NCBI GenBank assembly: GCA_017510605.1
Contig: JAFWMQ010000001.1
Coordinates: forward strand, 62,001 to 126,000
Reading direction: 5' to 3'
Source of the DNA: Clostridiales bacterium
GTDB taxonomy: Bacteria; Bacillota; Clostridia; Saccharofermentanales; Saccharofermentanaceae
Length of the DNA: 64,000 bases
Part shown: positions 1 through 9,115 of the stretch, piece after piece
Position numbering within the stretch: position 1 is the first letter of the stretch
Layout of the letters: each line of letters begins with the position of its first letter
Program-made: the position numbers and the translations under genes
The notes under the pieces: model-generated
Seen by the model: only the letters and a program-made list of their open reading frames with translations
What the model was told of the DNA's origin: nothing
The model's database searches: none

Positions 1-831
1 GCAAAGGCCGAAGAGATATCACAGGGAACGCCCGAGAACGTTGAGCCGCTCGAAGTTATCTCGGAAGATGAAGTCGGTAAGGTGACAAGGGCATTCAATG
101 AAATGCTTGCGTCGATCAAGGATTACATCGCGCGTATCAGGACGCAGCTGATCACGCAGAGTGAGATGAAAGAGAAGAACCTCCTGATGGAGACACACCT
201 CAAAGATGCGCAGCTCAAGTACCTCCAGTCGCAGATCAATCCGCACTTCCTGTTCAACACCCTTAACGCAGGTGCTCAGCTGGCCATGATGGAAGGCGCT
301 GACAGGACCGTCGAATATATAAGGAACATGGCCGATTTCTTCCGATATAATGTTAAGAAGAACAGCGAGAACGTTAAGCTTTCAGAAGAGATCGAACTCG
401 TTGATTCTTATGTTTATATCCTTAACGTAAGATATGCCGGAGAGATCCTTTTCGAGAAGGAGATCGACGAGAGCCTGTTGAATGTAATGGTTCCTTCCAT
501 GATCATCCAGCCCCTGGTCGAAAATTCCATCAAGTACGGCATCAAGGACTTAGAGCCCGGAGAAGGCAAGATCACACTCTCGGTCTACCGTGAAGGCGAT
601 AACTGCTGCATCAGGGTCAGTGACAACGGAATCGGAACGGATGAAGACATCATCGAGAAGATCATGAGCAATGAGAAAAAGCCGTCCGAGACACGCGGCG
701 TAGGAATAACGAATGTTATGGAAAGACTTGATCTCCATTACAACAACAAGGAAGTCTTCGAGATCAAGAGCAAGAAGAATGAAGGAACACAAGTAACGAT
801 AAAGATACCGATGGAGGCTGGCAATGTATAA
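1..831 (+). CDS. YesM/LytS-type sensor histidine kinase, 5' end outside the window
   Basis: This is the C-terminal 276 residues of a membrane sensor kinase that phosphorylates the response regulator encoded next. The frame is open from base 1, so the sensor and membrane part lies upstream. The first 35 or so residues resemble the end of a HAMP linker (DEVGKVTRAFNEML), followed by a coiled stretch. The His_kinase box QINPHFLFNTLN has its phospho-acceptor histidine at residue 82 of the fragment. The ATPase part shows an N box (QPLVENSIKYG), a G1 box (DNGIG) and a G2-like TRGVGITNVMERL. The gene overlaps the next start by 8 bases, so the two are probably translationally coupled. Beside a sugar transporter, the likely signal is a sugar presented by the downstream binding protein; this is inference. 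Confidence 0.93.
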   Translation, partial: AKAEEISQGTPENVEPLEVISEDEVGKVTRAFNEMLASIKDYIARIRTQLITQSEMKEKNLLMETHLKDAQLKYLQSQINPHFLFNTLNAGAQLAMMEGADRTVEYIRNMADFFRYNVKKNSENVKLSEEIELVDSYVYILNVRYAGEILFEKEIDESLLNVMVPSMIIQPLVENSIKYGIKDLEPGEGKITLSVYREGDNCCIRVSDNGIGTDEDIIEKIMSNEKKPSETRGVGITNVMERLDLHYNNKEVFEIKSKKNEGTQVTIKIPMEAGNV

Positions 832-2419
832 GCTTTTGCTCGCAGATGACGAGGGAATCGTCCGCGAATCGCTCAAGTTCATAGTAGATAAAGAATTTCC
901 GGGATCATGCGAGACTTATGAGGCAAAGACCGGAAGACGCGTTATCGAGCTCGCCGACGAGGTGCGCCCTGATATCGCGTTCATGGATATAAGAATGCCC
1001 GGGATCAACGGTATCGATGCGATGAAGGAGATCAGGACGACAAACCCGAATATCGTTTTTGTTATCATCTCCGCTTATGATAAATTCGACTATGCAAAAC
1101 AGGCCCTGAATCTGGGCGTTATCGATTACATCAATAAGCCTTTTGACAAGGCGCAGATCGTTGCCGTGCTGAAGAAAGCCATGGCTGAAGTTGACCGTCT
1201 GCGCGAGCAGAGAAGCCGCGAACTTGAGGTCAAGGAGAAGCTCGAGAGCATCGTGCCGATCATAGAGAACGGTCTGATCCAGGACCTCCTCTCACACGAG
1301 CATTTCAAGGAAAATATCGAAGAATACAAAAAACTCCTGGAGATCGACGAGAAGTACGGTCTCATGCTTGCGATAGTCGGCGGCGATAGGGAACACGGCG
1401 GATATATGCGCGGAGCGGTCCCTGCAAGCGTTAAGACACAGAAGAATTATGAAACGGTCTTACTTGTTATAAGCGACAACTTCAAGTGCATAACAGGTTC
1501 GGTAATGGGCAATAAGATCCCCGTTCTTATCCCGTGCGCCAAGAGTTCCCTTACTGCTGAGGAATATCAGAAAATAGTCGATTCGGCCAACAGGGCCCAA
1601 CAGGAATTATCAGAAGCTCTGGGTATTGATTTCAGGATCGGAATAGGTCCCGTCAAGCCTCTCGAAAATATGGCGGATTCATACAGCGAAGCCCTGTCGA
1701 TCCTCGTAAAGACAAACCAGACGATCGCGGAAGCGATAGACCTCCCCGAGGGATGCGAATACGATACGGATTATCCGTTAAAGACCGAGAAGGATCTTTT
1801 CGATGCGATCGCCCAGGGAGACGTAAGAAGAGCTGCTGAGCAGGCGAGCCTGTTTTTCGATTGGATGGAAAAGAGCTCCGGCGGCGCGATGAGCGATATA
1901 TGCCTGAAGGTTCTGGAATTCGTGCTGTGGGGTGAGCGTCTTGCATACAGCAACGGCGGTCACGTTTACCACTTTATGTCCAGAAGTGAATACCTGCCTG
2001 AGATCAATTCCATGAAGAGTTACGACGAGCTCCGTCTGTGGTTCCTGAGCCATATCGAACGTGCGGTCAACATGATCAATGCAGCCAATGCCGCAAAAAC
2101 GGAAGACGTTGCCGAGAAAGCCAAGAAATATATCGATCTTAACTACAAAGAAGATATATCTTTGGACGATCTGTCCGGCATGTACGACATCAGCCCGTTC
2201 TATTTCAGTAAAGTCTTCAAGACTCAGACCGGTGTTACGTTTACTGATTATCTGACAGGTGTCAGAGTTGCAAGAGCCAGAGAGCTTCTTGAAGGAACAA
2301 ACAAGTCCATGAAGGAGATCTGTTCGGAGGTCGGTTATTCCGATCCGAATTACTTCAGCCGTATCTTCAAAAAGCACACCGGCGTTACCCCCACCGAATA
2401 TAAGGAGGGAAAAAGATGA
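824..2419 (+). CDS. YesN-type response regulator (REC plus AraC HTH)
   Basis: This DNA-binding response regulator has 531 residues. The N-terminal receiver domain has the acidic pair DD at 8-9, the phospho-acceptor D55 in FMDIRMPG and the conserved lysine in NKPF near 107. A long middle region (about 120-420) matches the poorly conserved part usual in YesN proteins. The last 100 residues are a double helix-turn-helix of the AraC/XylS type (EDISLDDLSGMYDISPFYFSKVFK and a second HTH ending in FSRIFKKHTGVTPTEY). The gene sits between its cognate kinase and a sugar-binding lipoprotein, with overlaps on both sides. It probably activates the transporter operon starting at 3709, where a long leader is available for binding. 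Confidence 0.93.
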   Translation: MYKLLLADDEGIVRESLKFIVDKEFPGSCETYEAKTGRRVIELADEVRPDIAFMDIRMPGINGIDAMKEIRTTNPNIVFVIISAYDKFDYAKQALNLGVIDYINKPFDKAQIVAVLKKAMAEVDRLREQRSRELEVKEKLESIVPIIENGLIQDLLSHEHFKENIEEYKKLLEIDEKYGLMLAIVGGDREHGGYMRGAVPASVKTQKNYETVLLVISDNFKCITGSVMGNKIPVLIPCAKSSLTAEEYQKIVDSANRAQQELSEALGIDFRIGIGPVKPLENMADSYSEALSILVKTNQTIAEAIDLPEGCEYDTDYPLKTEKDLFDAIAQGDVRRAAEQASLFFDWMEKSSGGAMSDICLKVLEFVLWGERLAYSNGGHVYHFMSRSEYLPEINSMKSYDELRLWFLSHIERAVNMINAANAAKTEDVAEKAKKYIDLNYKEDISLDDLSGMYDISPFYFSKVFKTQTGVTFTDYLTGVRVARARELLEGTNKSMKEICSEVGYSDPNYFSRIFKKHTGVTPTEYKEGKR

Positions 2420-3444
2420 TGCGGAAACTTATAGCAGTACTTATGATCCTCTCCGTTCTTTTGTGTGCCGGATGCAGCAAGCCGGAACCGAAAGAAGTCA
2501 CACCGACCACCAAGAAAGACGTCTGTACGATCGGTCTTTCATTTGACTCGTTCGTTATCGAGCGCTGGACCCGTGACCGTGACGTTTTCGTATCGACTGC
2601 AAATGAGCTCGGTGCGGAAGTAAATGTCCAGTCTGCCGGCGGCGATGTCGCGACGCAGATATCACAGATCAAGTATTTCATCGAGATAGGTGTTGATGCG
2701 ATAGTCATCATCACGGCTGATGCCTATGAACTTACGGATGTCGTTAAAGAAGCCAAAGGAAAAGGGATCCCCGTGATCTGTTATGACAGACTTGTCATGA
2801 ATGCCGGTGCCGATCTCTATATTTCTTTCGATAATGAAGCCGTCGGCAGGCAGATGGCCGAGGCGATCTGTGAGAATGTTCCTGACGGAGGCACGATTGT
2901 CGAGATCATGGGTCCTGAGTCTGACTATAATGTCGAACAGGTTATGAGCGGTTTTAATTCAGTCTGTGAAGAGCATGCCATGAATATCCCCCTCAAGTAT
3001 AACTGTGACAGCTGGAAGCCTGAGCTCGCATACGATTATGTTAATGAGCACTTTGATGAGATCTCCCTGGCTGACGCAATCATGTGCGGTAATGATGCCC
3101 TTGCAGGCGAAGCGATCCACGCTTTGGCCGAGAGAGGTTATGCCGGCAAGATCTTCGTAACCGGTCAGGACGGCGATCTCGAAGCATGCCAGAGGATCGT
3201 CGAAGGAACCCAGCTCGTCACCGTCTATAAACCGGTTGAGAAGCTTGCCCGCCTCGCTGCCGAATGCGCTGTTAAGCTTGCTGCCGGCCAGTCACTCGGC
3301 GATACCGATACTTTCTTTGACGGAACAAAATACATTTCTTACATCGCCATCGAGCCTTCCGCAGTAACACGCGACAACATCGATTCCGTCATCATCGACA
3401 GCGGCTTCCACCTGAGGGAAGAGGTGTACATGAACGAAGGGTAA
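2416..3444 (+). CDS. Sugar-binding lipoprotein, probable accessory sensor subunit
   Basis: This is a periplasmic-binding-protein-like lipoprotein of 342 residues and Peripla_BP_4 fold. The signal peptide ends in LLCAGC, with the lipidated cysteine at 20. The body shows the sugar-binding pattern SFDSFVIERW, DVATQISQIKYFI and PVICYDRLV. It is clearly related to the ChvE-like protein encoded next but differs along its length. Its start overlaps the regulator stop by four bases (ATGA), so it belongs to the kinase-regulator operon rather than to the transporter operon. In clostridia an extra binding protein (XylFII) presents D-xylose to a LytS kinase. This gene has the right place and type for that role; the ligand is not known from sequence. 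Confidence 0.88.
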   Translation: MMRKLIAVLMILSVLLCAGCSKPEPKEVTPTTKKDVCTIGLSFDSFVIERWTRDRDVFVSTANELGAEVNVQSAGGDVATQISQIKYFIEIGVDAIVIITADAYELTDVVKEAKGKGIPVICYDRLVMNAGADLYISFDNEAVGRQMAEAICENVPDGGTIVEIMGPESDYNVEQVMSGFNSVCEEHAMNIPLKYNCDSWKPELAYDYVNEHFDEISLADAIMCGNDALAGEAIHALAERGYAGKIFVTGQDGDLEACQRIVEGTQLVTVYKPVEKLARLAAECAVKLAAGQSLGDTDTFFDGTKYISYIAIEPSAVTRDNIDSVIIDSGFHLREEVYMNEG

Positions 3445-3666
3445 GTGCGGTTCCTGAACCGTAATATATAACACGTGCGATAATCTAAAAAAATATCTAT
3501 ACTTTTATCAGATTCATGGCATTTTTATAGCATTTAGCACAATCTTGGCAAATTTGTAAGAATGACTACAAGATAATGCTAAATTGCCTCAGAACCTTAT
3601 GACGAATCGCCAAAAATATCAAGAATCTCGATATGCAACTCCTATATACCTAGTGTTAAGTTGTAT

Positions 3667-3683
3667 GTGGCAAGAAGTGCCAC
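3667..3683 (+). promoter_or_regulatory. Leader hairpin just upstream of the chvE ribosome binding site
   Basis: In the 264-base leader between the sensor lipoprotein and the transporter, GTGGCA (3667-3672) and TGCCAC (3678-3683) pair across a 5-base loop. They lie 10 bases before the strong AGGAGG at 3694-3699. The same leader holds a looser inverted repeat, TTTAGCA at 3532 and TGCTAAA at 3576, that could be a regulator site. The promoter is not clear by eye. The hairpin may stabilise the highly expressed binding-protein mRNA or modulate ribosome access. Confidence 0.45.
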
Positions 3684-3708
3684 ATTATTAAATAGGAGGA
3701 ATTTCTCA

Positions 3709-4770
3709 ATGAAAGCAAAGAAAATTCTTGGAACAATTCTTTGTGCTGCAATGGCTATTACAGCATTGACAGGATGCTCCGCTGGTTCAGGAAAGAACAA
3801 GGTTGGCGTATCAATGCCTACAAAGGATCTCCAGAGATGGAACCAGGACGGCGACAACATGAAGAAAGAGCTCGAGGCTGCCGGCTATGAAGTAGATCTT
3901 CAGTATGCTAACAACGACGTTGCTACACAGCTCTCTCAGGTTGAGAACATGATCAACTCAGGCTGCAAGGTTATCGTTATCGCTGCAATCGAAGGTTCTT
4001 CACTCGGTACAGCTCTTGATAAGGCTGCTGCTAAGAAGATCCCTGTCATCGCTTATGACCGTCTCTTGATGGACAATGCAAACGTTGACTACTATGCAAC
4101 ATTCGACAACTACATGGTTGGTACGATCCAGGGTACATATGTAAAGGATACTCTTGATCTTGACAACGCAGCTGGCCCGTTCAACATCGAGTTTACAGCT
4201 GGTGACCCTGGCGACAACAATGCCGGCTTCTTCTTCAATGGTGCTTATGACGTTCTTAAGCCTTACATTGAAGCAGGCAAGCTCAACATCGTTTCCGGTC
4301 AGAACACATTCGAGCAGGTTGCTACACCTTCATGGAAGACAGAGACAGCTCAGTCCAGAGCTGAGAACATCCTCTCTTCTTACTATGCAGACGGCACAAA
4401 CGTTGACGTATGGCTCTGCTCCAACGACTCAACAGCTCTCGGCGTAGAGAACGCTCTCGCTGCTAACTACAACGGCACATACCCGATCATCACAGGTCAG
4501 GACTGCGACATCGCAAACGTTAAGAACATGCTCCAGGGCAAGCAGTCAATGTCCGTATTCAAGGATACACGTACACTCGCTTCCCAGGTTGTTAAGATGG
4601 TTACACAGATCCTCAAGGGCGAGACAGTTGAAGTTAACGATACAAAGACTTATGACAACGGCAAGAAAGTAGTTCCTTCTTACCTCTGCTCACCTGTATT
4701 TGCTGATGCAAATAACTATAAGACAATCTTGCTTGATTCCGGCTACTACACAGCTGATCAGCTTTCTTAA
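3709..4770 (+). CDS. chvE: ChvE-type multiple monosaccharide ABC transporter binding protein
   Basis: This extracytoplasmic sugar-binding lipoprotein (353 residues) delivers sugar to the permease encoded downstream. The start at 3709 is chosen because AGGAGG lies 9 bases before it and a normal signal peptide follows, with lipobox LTGC and cysteine 23. Family patterns include GVSMPTKDLQRWNQDG, AYDRLLMD, DPGDNNAGFFFNGA and ITGQDCD, which fit the ChvE/multiple-monosaccharide group better than classical XylF. Codon use is very biased (many GCT, GTT, AAC, CTC), as for an abundant protein. A GNRA-capped hairpin right after the stop suggests it is made in excess over the other subunits. Confidence 0.9.
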   Translation: MKAKKILGTILCAAMAITALTGCSAGSGKNKVGVSMPTKDLQRWNQDGDNMKKELEAAGYEVDLQYANNDVATQLSQVENMINSGCKVIVIAAIEGSSLGTALDKAAAKKIPVIAYDRLLMDNANVDYYATFDNYMVGTIQGTYVKDTLDLDNAAGPFNIEFTAGDPGDNNAGFFFNGAYDVLKPYIEAGKLNIVSGQNTFEQVATPSWKTETAQSRAENILSSYYADGTNVDVWLCSNDSTALGVENALAANYNGTYPIITGQDCDIANVKNMLQGKQSMSVFKDTRTLASQVVKMVTQILKGETVEVNDTKTYDNGKKVVPSYLCSPVFADANNYKTILLDSGYYTADQLS

Positions 4771-4792
4771 TTGATTGAACTATAGCCTTATG

Positions 4793-4814
4793 CAGGCGGG
4801 GGAAACCCCGCCTG
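4793..4814 (+). terminator. Intraoperonic hairpin with GAAA tetraloop after chvE
   Basis: CAGGCGGGG (4793-4801) pairs perfectly with CCCCGCCTG (4806-4814) across a GAAA tetraloop. No T-run follows, so it is a poor intrinsic terminator. It lies between the binding-protein stop and the ATPase gene. Such structures commonly protect the 3' end of a binding-protein transcript after processing, giving more binding protein than transporter. That role is inferred. Confidence 0.7.
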
Positions 4815-4908
4815 TATATTGAGGCTAGACCTTTACTTTGAACACCAGATCCATTTTCAGAAACAAGAAACAGACTATTTATCACTAATCAAATGAAAGA
4901 GGCGACAC

Positions 4909-6480
4909 ATGGCAAAAGTTTTGCTTGAAATGAAGAGCATAACCAAAACTTTTCCGGGCGTTAAGGCTCTCGACAACGTCAACCTTCAGGTTGAGGAGGG
5001 GGAGATTCACGCGCTAGTCGGTGAGAACGGTGCTGGCAAATCAACGCTTATGAATGTTCTCAGCGGTATTTATCCGCATGGCACCTACGAAGGCGACATA
5101 GTTTACGACGGCGAAGTATGCGAATTTCATAACATAAAGGATTCCGAGAAAAAGGGAATCGTTATTATCCACCAGGAACTCGCGCTGATTCCTTACATGA
5201 CTATCGGCGAGAACATGTTCCTCGGTAATGAACAGGGAAGTAAATGGTGTATCGACTGGAATAAGACTTATGCAGAAGCAGACAAATACCTCGCAATGGT
5301 AGGTCTTTCGGATTCCTCGAAAACACTTATTAAAGATATTGGTACAGGTAAGCAGCAGCTCGTAGAGATCGCAAAGGCTTTGGCAAAGAACGCAAAGCTC
5401 CTGATCCTTGACGAGCCTACTTCATCACTTAACGAGACAGACTCAAGAGCACTTTTGGACCTCATGAAGAAGCTCCAGAAGGAAGAGGGAATGACGATGA
5501 TCATCATCTCCCACAAGCTCAACGAGGTCTCATATGTTGCAGATAAGATCACGGTCGTAAGAGACGGTTCCACGATCGAGACATTGGATGCAAAGACAGA
5601 GCAGATCTCCGAAGCAAGGATCATCAAGGGAATGGTAGGACGTGAGATTACGGACCGTTTCCCGAAGCGTCATGACGTAAAGATCGGCGAGACCCTGATG
5701 GAAGTCAAGAACTGGACTGTTTTCCATCCTGAATTTGCAGAGCGTAAAGTTGTAGACGACGTATCGATCAACGTCCGTTCGGGCGAGGTCGTAGGAATCT
5801 ACGGACTCATGGGCGCAGGCAGAACAGAGCTTGCAATGAGTATTTTCGGACGCTCATACGGAATCGGTATTTCAGGTACGTTAAAGCTCCGCGGACAGGA
5901 AGTTACATTGAAGAGCCCTAAGCAGGCTATCGCTGAAGGACTTGCATACGTAACCGAGGACCGTAAGGGCAACGGGCTTGTTCTTTCGAACTCTATTAAG
6001 ACAAACACAACACTTGCAAATCTCAAGGCAATCAGTAAGGCAACATTTATCGATAAGGATAAGGAGTATCTGGTTGCTGAGGAATACAAGCAGAAGCTCA
6101 GAACGAAGACACCTTCCGTTGAGCAGCTCGTTGGAAACCTCTCCGGCGGTAACCAGCAGAAAGTTCTTCTCGCGAAATGGATGTTTGCAGATCCTGACGT
6201 ACTTATCCTCGACGAGCCTACAAGAGGTATCGACGTAGGCGCCAAGTACGAGATCTACTGCATCATCAACGATCTCGCAAAGGCCGGCAAGTCCGTAGTC
6301 ATGATCTCATCCGAGCTTCCTGAAGTCATCGGAATGAGTGACAGGATCTACATCATGAACCAGGCTAAGATCGTAGGTGAGATGCCTGCTTCAGAGGCAA
6401 CACAGGAGAACATTATGGCTTGCATCGTCGGCGTAGGCGGGGAATCCGCAGCCGCTGATAATAAAGGAGGGGAGGCATAA
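4909..6480 (+). CDS. mmsA: Monosaccharide ABC transporter ATPase, two nucleotide-binding domains
   Basis: This ATP-hydrolysing subunit of 523 residues has two fused ATPase domains, as usual for CUT2-class sugar importers (GguA/MmsA, XylG, RbsA). Domain 1 has a clean Walker [10 protein letters not shown] (38-46) and Walker [12 protein letters not shown], but a degenerate signature (GTGKQQ). Domain 2 has an altered Walker A (GLMGAGRTE), a good signature (NLSGGNQQK) and Walker [12 protein letters not shown]. This asymmetry is normal for the family. The gene lies 138 bases after the binding-protein gene and only 2 bases before the first permease. It acts at the inner face of the membrane with the two permeases. 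Confidence 0.95.
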   Translation: MAKVLLEMKSITKTFPGVKALDNVNLQVEEGEIHALVGENGAGKSTLMNVLSGIYPHGTYEGDIVYDGEVCEFHNIKDSEKKGIVIIHQELALIPYMTIGENMFLGNEQGSKWCIDWNKTYAEADKYLAMVGLSDSSKTLIKDIGTGKQQLVEIAKALAKNAKLLILDEPTSSLNETDSRALLDLMKKLQKEEGMTMIIISHKLNEVSYVADKITVVRDGSTIETLDAKTEQISEARIIKGMVGREITDRFPKRHDVKIGETLMEVKNWTVFHPEFAERKVVDDVSINVRSGEVVGIYGLMGAGRTELAMSIFGRSYGIGISGTLKLRGQEVTLKSPKQAIAEGLAYVTEDRKGNGLVLSNSIKTNTTLANLKAISKATFIDKDKEYLVAEEYKQKLRTKTPSVEQLVGNLSGGNQQKVLLAKWMFADPDVLILDEPTRGIDVGAKYEIYCIINDLAKAGKSVVMISSELPEVIGMSDRIYIMNQAKIVGEMPASEATQENIMACIVGVGGESAAADNKGGEA

Positions 6481-6482
6481 CT

Positions 6483-7715
6483 ATGGAAGGAAATAACATA
6501 AAGAATTTCCTGAGAAAGTACATGATGCTTATCGCTATGGTTGTGGTTGTTATAGTCTTCTACTTCCTTACAGGCGGAAAGTCATTGCTTCCTCAGAACA
6601 TCAACAACGTAATCTCACAGAACGCATACGTTTTCGTACTCGGAACAGGTATGCTCCTCTGTATCTTAACCGGTGGTAACATCGACCTTTCAGTAGGTTC
6701 AGTCGTCTGCCTCGCAGGCGGTGTCGGTGCCATCATCATGACAAAGAACCTGCCCTGGCCTGTCGCATTTATCGCAATGCTCGTCATGGGTCTCCTTGTA
6801 GGTATGTGGCACGGCTTCTGGATCGCATTTGTAAAGGTTCCTCCGTTCATTGCAACACTCGTAGGCATGCTTGCCTTCAGAGGACTTGCAAACGTTATCA
6901 TGCAGGGCTTTGCATATCAGGTTGAAGACAAGGCATTCCTCAATATCTTCGGCGGCGGTGACAGCTGCTACGTTCCGGATTTCCTTGCCGGCATCGGACC
7001 TGAATCATCTATAAATAAGACATGCATGATCGTTGCTGTCCTTGTTGCTATCGGATATGCGATCTTCACATTTATCAACCGTTCAAGACTGATCAAGAAG
7101 GGTTATAAAGTTGATTCTCTTATTTCTGTAATCATTAAGACGATCCTTATCGTTGCAGTCGTTATCTGGCTCGGCTATAAGCTCGCAAACTACAAGGGTA
7201 TTCCTACAGTTCTTATCTGGATCGCTCTTGTACTCGGAATCTTCGCTTACATCACATCGAAAACTACCCTCGGACGTAACCTCTACGCTGTCGGCGGCAA
7301 CGAGAAAGCTACAAGACTTTCCGGTATCAACACAAAGCTGGTTATGTTCAGCGCATACACACTTATGGGTCTTCTCGCAGGTTTTGCAGGTGTCCTCAAC
7401 ATCGCGAGACTCATGGGTTCACAGCCTACATACGGTCTGGGTTATGAGATGGACGCTATCGCAGCATGCTTCATCGGCGGCGCTTCCGCATACGGCGGAA
7501 CAGGTACGATCGGCGGTGTAATCATCGGTGCTGCTCTCTGCGGTATCATCAACCAGGGCATGGTCATCGCAAACACACCTCCGAACTATCAGACGGTAGT
7601 TAAGGGTTTGGTTCTTCTCGTAGCAGTCTTGTTCGACGTCATCATGCAGATGCGCAGAAAGGGCTCCCAGAAGAATGCAGAAGCAAAAACTGAGAAGGGA
7701 GGTGCTAAAGCATGA
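6483..7715 (+). CDS. mmsB: Monosaccharide ABC transporter permease, first paralogue
   Basis: This integral membrane permease of 410 residues belongs to the BPD_transp_2 family (GguB/XylH/RbsC). It has about ten hydrophobic segments, the family motif LTGGNIDLSVGS near residue 60, and GGASAYGGTGTIGG near the C-terminus, which contacts the ATPase. GguB-like features are the INNVISQNAYVFVLGTGML segment and a long insert around 155-240. It ends in a charged tail (KNAEAKTEKGGAKA). It overlaps the second permease by four bases (ATGA). Having two different permease genes suggests a heterodimeric pore, where many relatives use a homodimer. Confidence 0.93.
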   Translation: MEGNNIKNFLRKYMMLIAMVVVVIVFYFLTGGKSLLPQNINNVISQNAYVFVLGTGMLLCILTGGNIDLSVGSVVCLAGGVGAIIMTKNLPWPVAFIAMLVMGLLVGMWHGFWIAFVKVPPFIATLVGMLAFRGLANVIMQGFAYQVEDKAFLNIFGGGDSCYVPDFLAGIGPESSINKTCMIVAVLVAIGYAIFTFINRSRLIKKGYKVDSLISVIIKTILIVAVVIWLGYKLANYKGIPTVLIWIALVLGIFAYITSKTTLGRNLYAVGGNEKATRLSGINTKLVMFSAYTLMGLLAGFAGVLNIARLMGSQPTYGLGYEMDAIAACFIGGASAYGGTGTIGGVIIGAALCGIINQGMVIANTPPNYQTVVKGLVLLVAVLFDVIMQMRRKGSQKNAEAKTEKGGAKA

Positions 7716-8887
7716 ACAAATTCAGCATTAAAGACGTTCTCAAGAAGAACGTAATGGCGATAGCACTTTTCGTTATCTACGTTTTCTTCACGGTAATGAC
7801 AGGCGGAAACATGTTCACTTCTTCGAACGTTTCTTCCCTCATAGACCAGAATGCTTACGTATTCATCCTCGGTGTCGGTATGCTCATGTGTATGCTCACC
7901 GGCGGTAACATCGACCTTTCCGTAGGTTCATTCGTCTGCTTCATGGGTGCAGTCGCAGGTGTCTTCTCGGTTATCAAGCACGTTAACACACCGCTTACAC
8001 TGTTCCTGGTACTCCTCGTAGGTATCATTTACGGTGCGATCTTAGGTTTCCTTATCGCTTACCTGAGAATACCTCCGTGGATCGCAACCCTCGCAGGTTA
8101 CCTCGCATTCAGAGGTCTCGGCACACAGATCCTCATCACCGTATCTGAGACTTCAGCTATCTCGAACTTCCCGGATTCTTTCCTTAAGATCTTCTCCGGC
8201 AAGATCTTCGAGTCAGCTTACGGCACAGTAAACATTCCCTGCATCGTTCTGGGTATTCTCGGTTCTGCTGCAGTTTTGGTTCTTAACATTACTTCACGCC
8301 AGAAGAAAGTTAAGAAGGGTTATCAGGCTGATCCGATGTGGTTTGTCATCGTAAAGAGCTTACTCATCGTAGCCGTAATCATGGTCATCTTTGTACAGCT
8401 TTCATTAGACGGCGGTCTGCCGGTTGTAGTCCTCTGGATCATCGCTGTACTCGTTATTTACGGAATCATTACTGAGAAAACAACTATCGGACGTCACTTC
8501 ATGACAGTCGGCGGCAACGCAGAGACTGCAAGACTTTCCGGTATCAACAACAAGCTCATCATGTTCGCAGCTTACCTCAACATGGCAGTCCTCACTGTTC
8601 TTGCAGCTCTCATCGTTACTGCAAGATTCGGTTCGGCAAATGCTTTCGCAGGACAGAACTTCGAGCTTGATGCGATCTCAGCTTGTATCGTCGGCGGCGT
8701 TTCCGCATACGGCGGTTCAGGTACAGTCGTAGGAATGGTAATCGGTGCTGCTCTTATCGGTGTAATCAACCAGGGCATGTCACTGATGTCCATCGACCAG
8801 GACTGGATCAAGATCGTTAAGGGCCTGGTACTCCTCGCCGCAGTTGTTTTCGAGATCCTGTCAAAGAAAGGAAACAAGAGGCAGTAA
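7712..8887 (+). CDS. Monosaccharide ABC transporter permease, second paralogue
   Basis: This 391-residue permease is paralogous to the one before it. It shares SLIDQNAYVFILGVGMLMCMLTGG, GGNIDLSVGS and GGVSAYGGSGTVVG, but its loops diverge (SETSAISNFPDSFLKIF). It has about ten predicted membrane spans. Its start is coupled to the first permease through a four-base overlap, and an intrinsic terminator follows the stop by about 80 bases, marking the end of the operon. The pair probably forms one heteromeric channel; alternatively the two permeases widen substrate range by forming separate homodimers. Confidence 0.92.
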   Translation: MNKFSIKDVLKKNVMAIALFVIYVFFTVMTGGNMFTSSNVSSLIDQNAYVFILGVGMLMCMLTGGNIDLSVGSFVCFMGAVAGVFSVIKHVNTPLTLFLVLLVGIIYGAILGFLIAYLRIPPWIATLAGYLAFRGLGTQILITVSETSAISNFPDSFLKIFSGKIFESAYGTVNIPCIVLGILGSAAVLVLNITSRQKKVKKGYQADPMWFVIVKSLLIVAVIMVIFVQLSLDGGLPVVVLWIIAVLVIYGIITEKTTIGRHFMTVGGNAETARLSGINNKLIMFAAYLNMAVLTVLAALIVTARFGSANAFAGQNFELDAISACIVGGVSAYGGSGTVVGMVIGAALIGVINQGMSLMSIDQDWIKIVKGLVLLAAVVFEILSKKGNKRQ

Positions 8888-8969
8888 TTAAATAGTCTTC
8901 AATAACCCGTTCTTTTCATAATTTTTGTTTTCCGGTCACCCGAATACCCGGAATGCACTTTACCTCCAG

Positions 8970-8997
8970 CCGCCGCAAACCCATGCGGCGGTTTTTT
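8970..8997 (+). terminator. Intrinsic terminator of the sugar transporter operon
   Basis: CCGCCGCA (8970-8977) pairs with TGCGGCGG (8984-8991) over a six-base loop and is followed directly by six T. This is a textbook rho-independent terminator. Confidence 0.93.
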
Positions 8998-9115
8998 ATG
9001 CCTGAAAACTTGCGGGAGACGGCCTTATCTTTTATTATGTTTGCGAAAATATCCCCCGCGCACATCCGGCATACCTTAATGCCCGCCGCGAAATAAACTC
9101 AAAGCGAGAACCATT

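Noticed and set aside
3498..3511. TATACTTTTATCAG as a further attachment-like sequence
   Set aside because: Only the TACTTTTATC part matches; the TGCCGTG side and the coding phase are absent, so it is chance.
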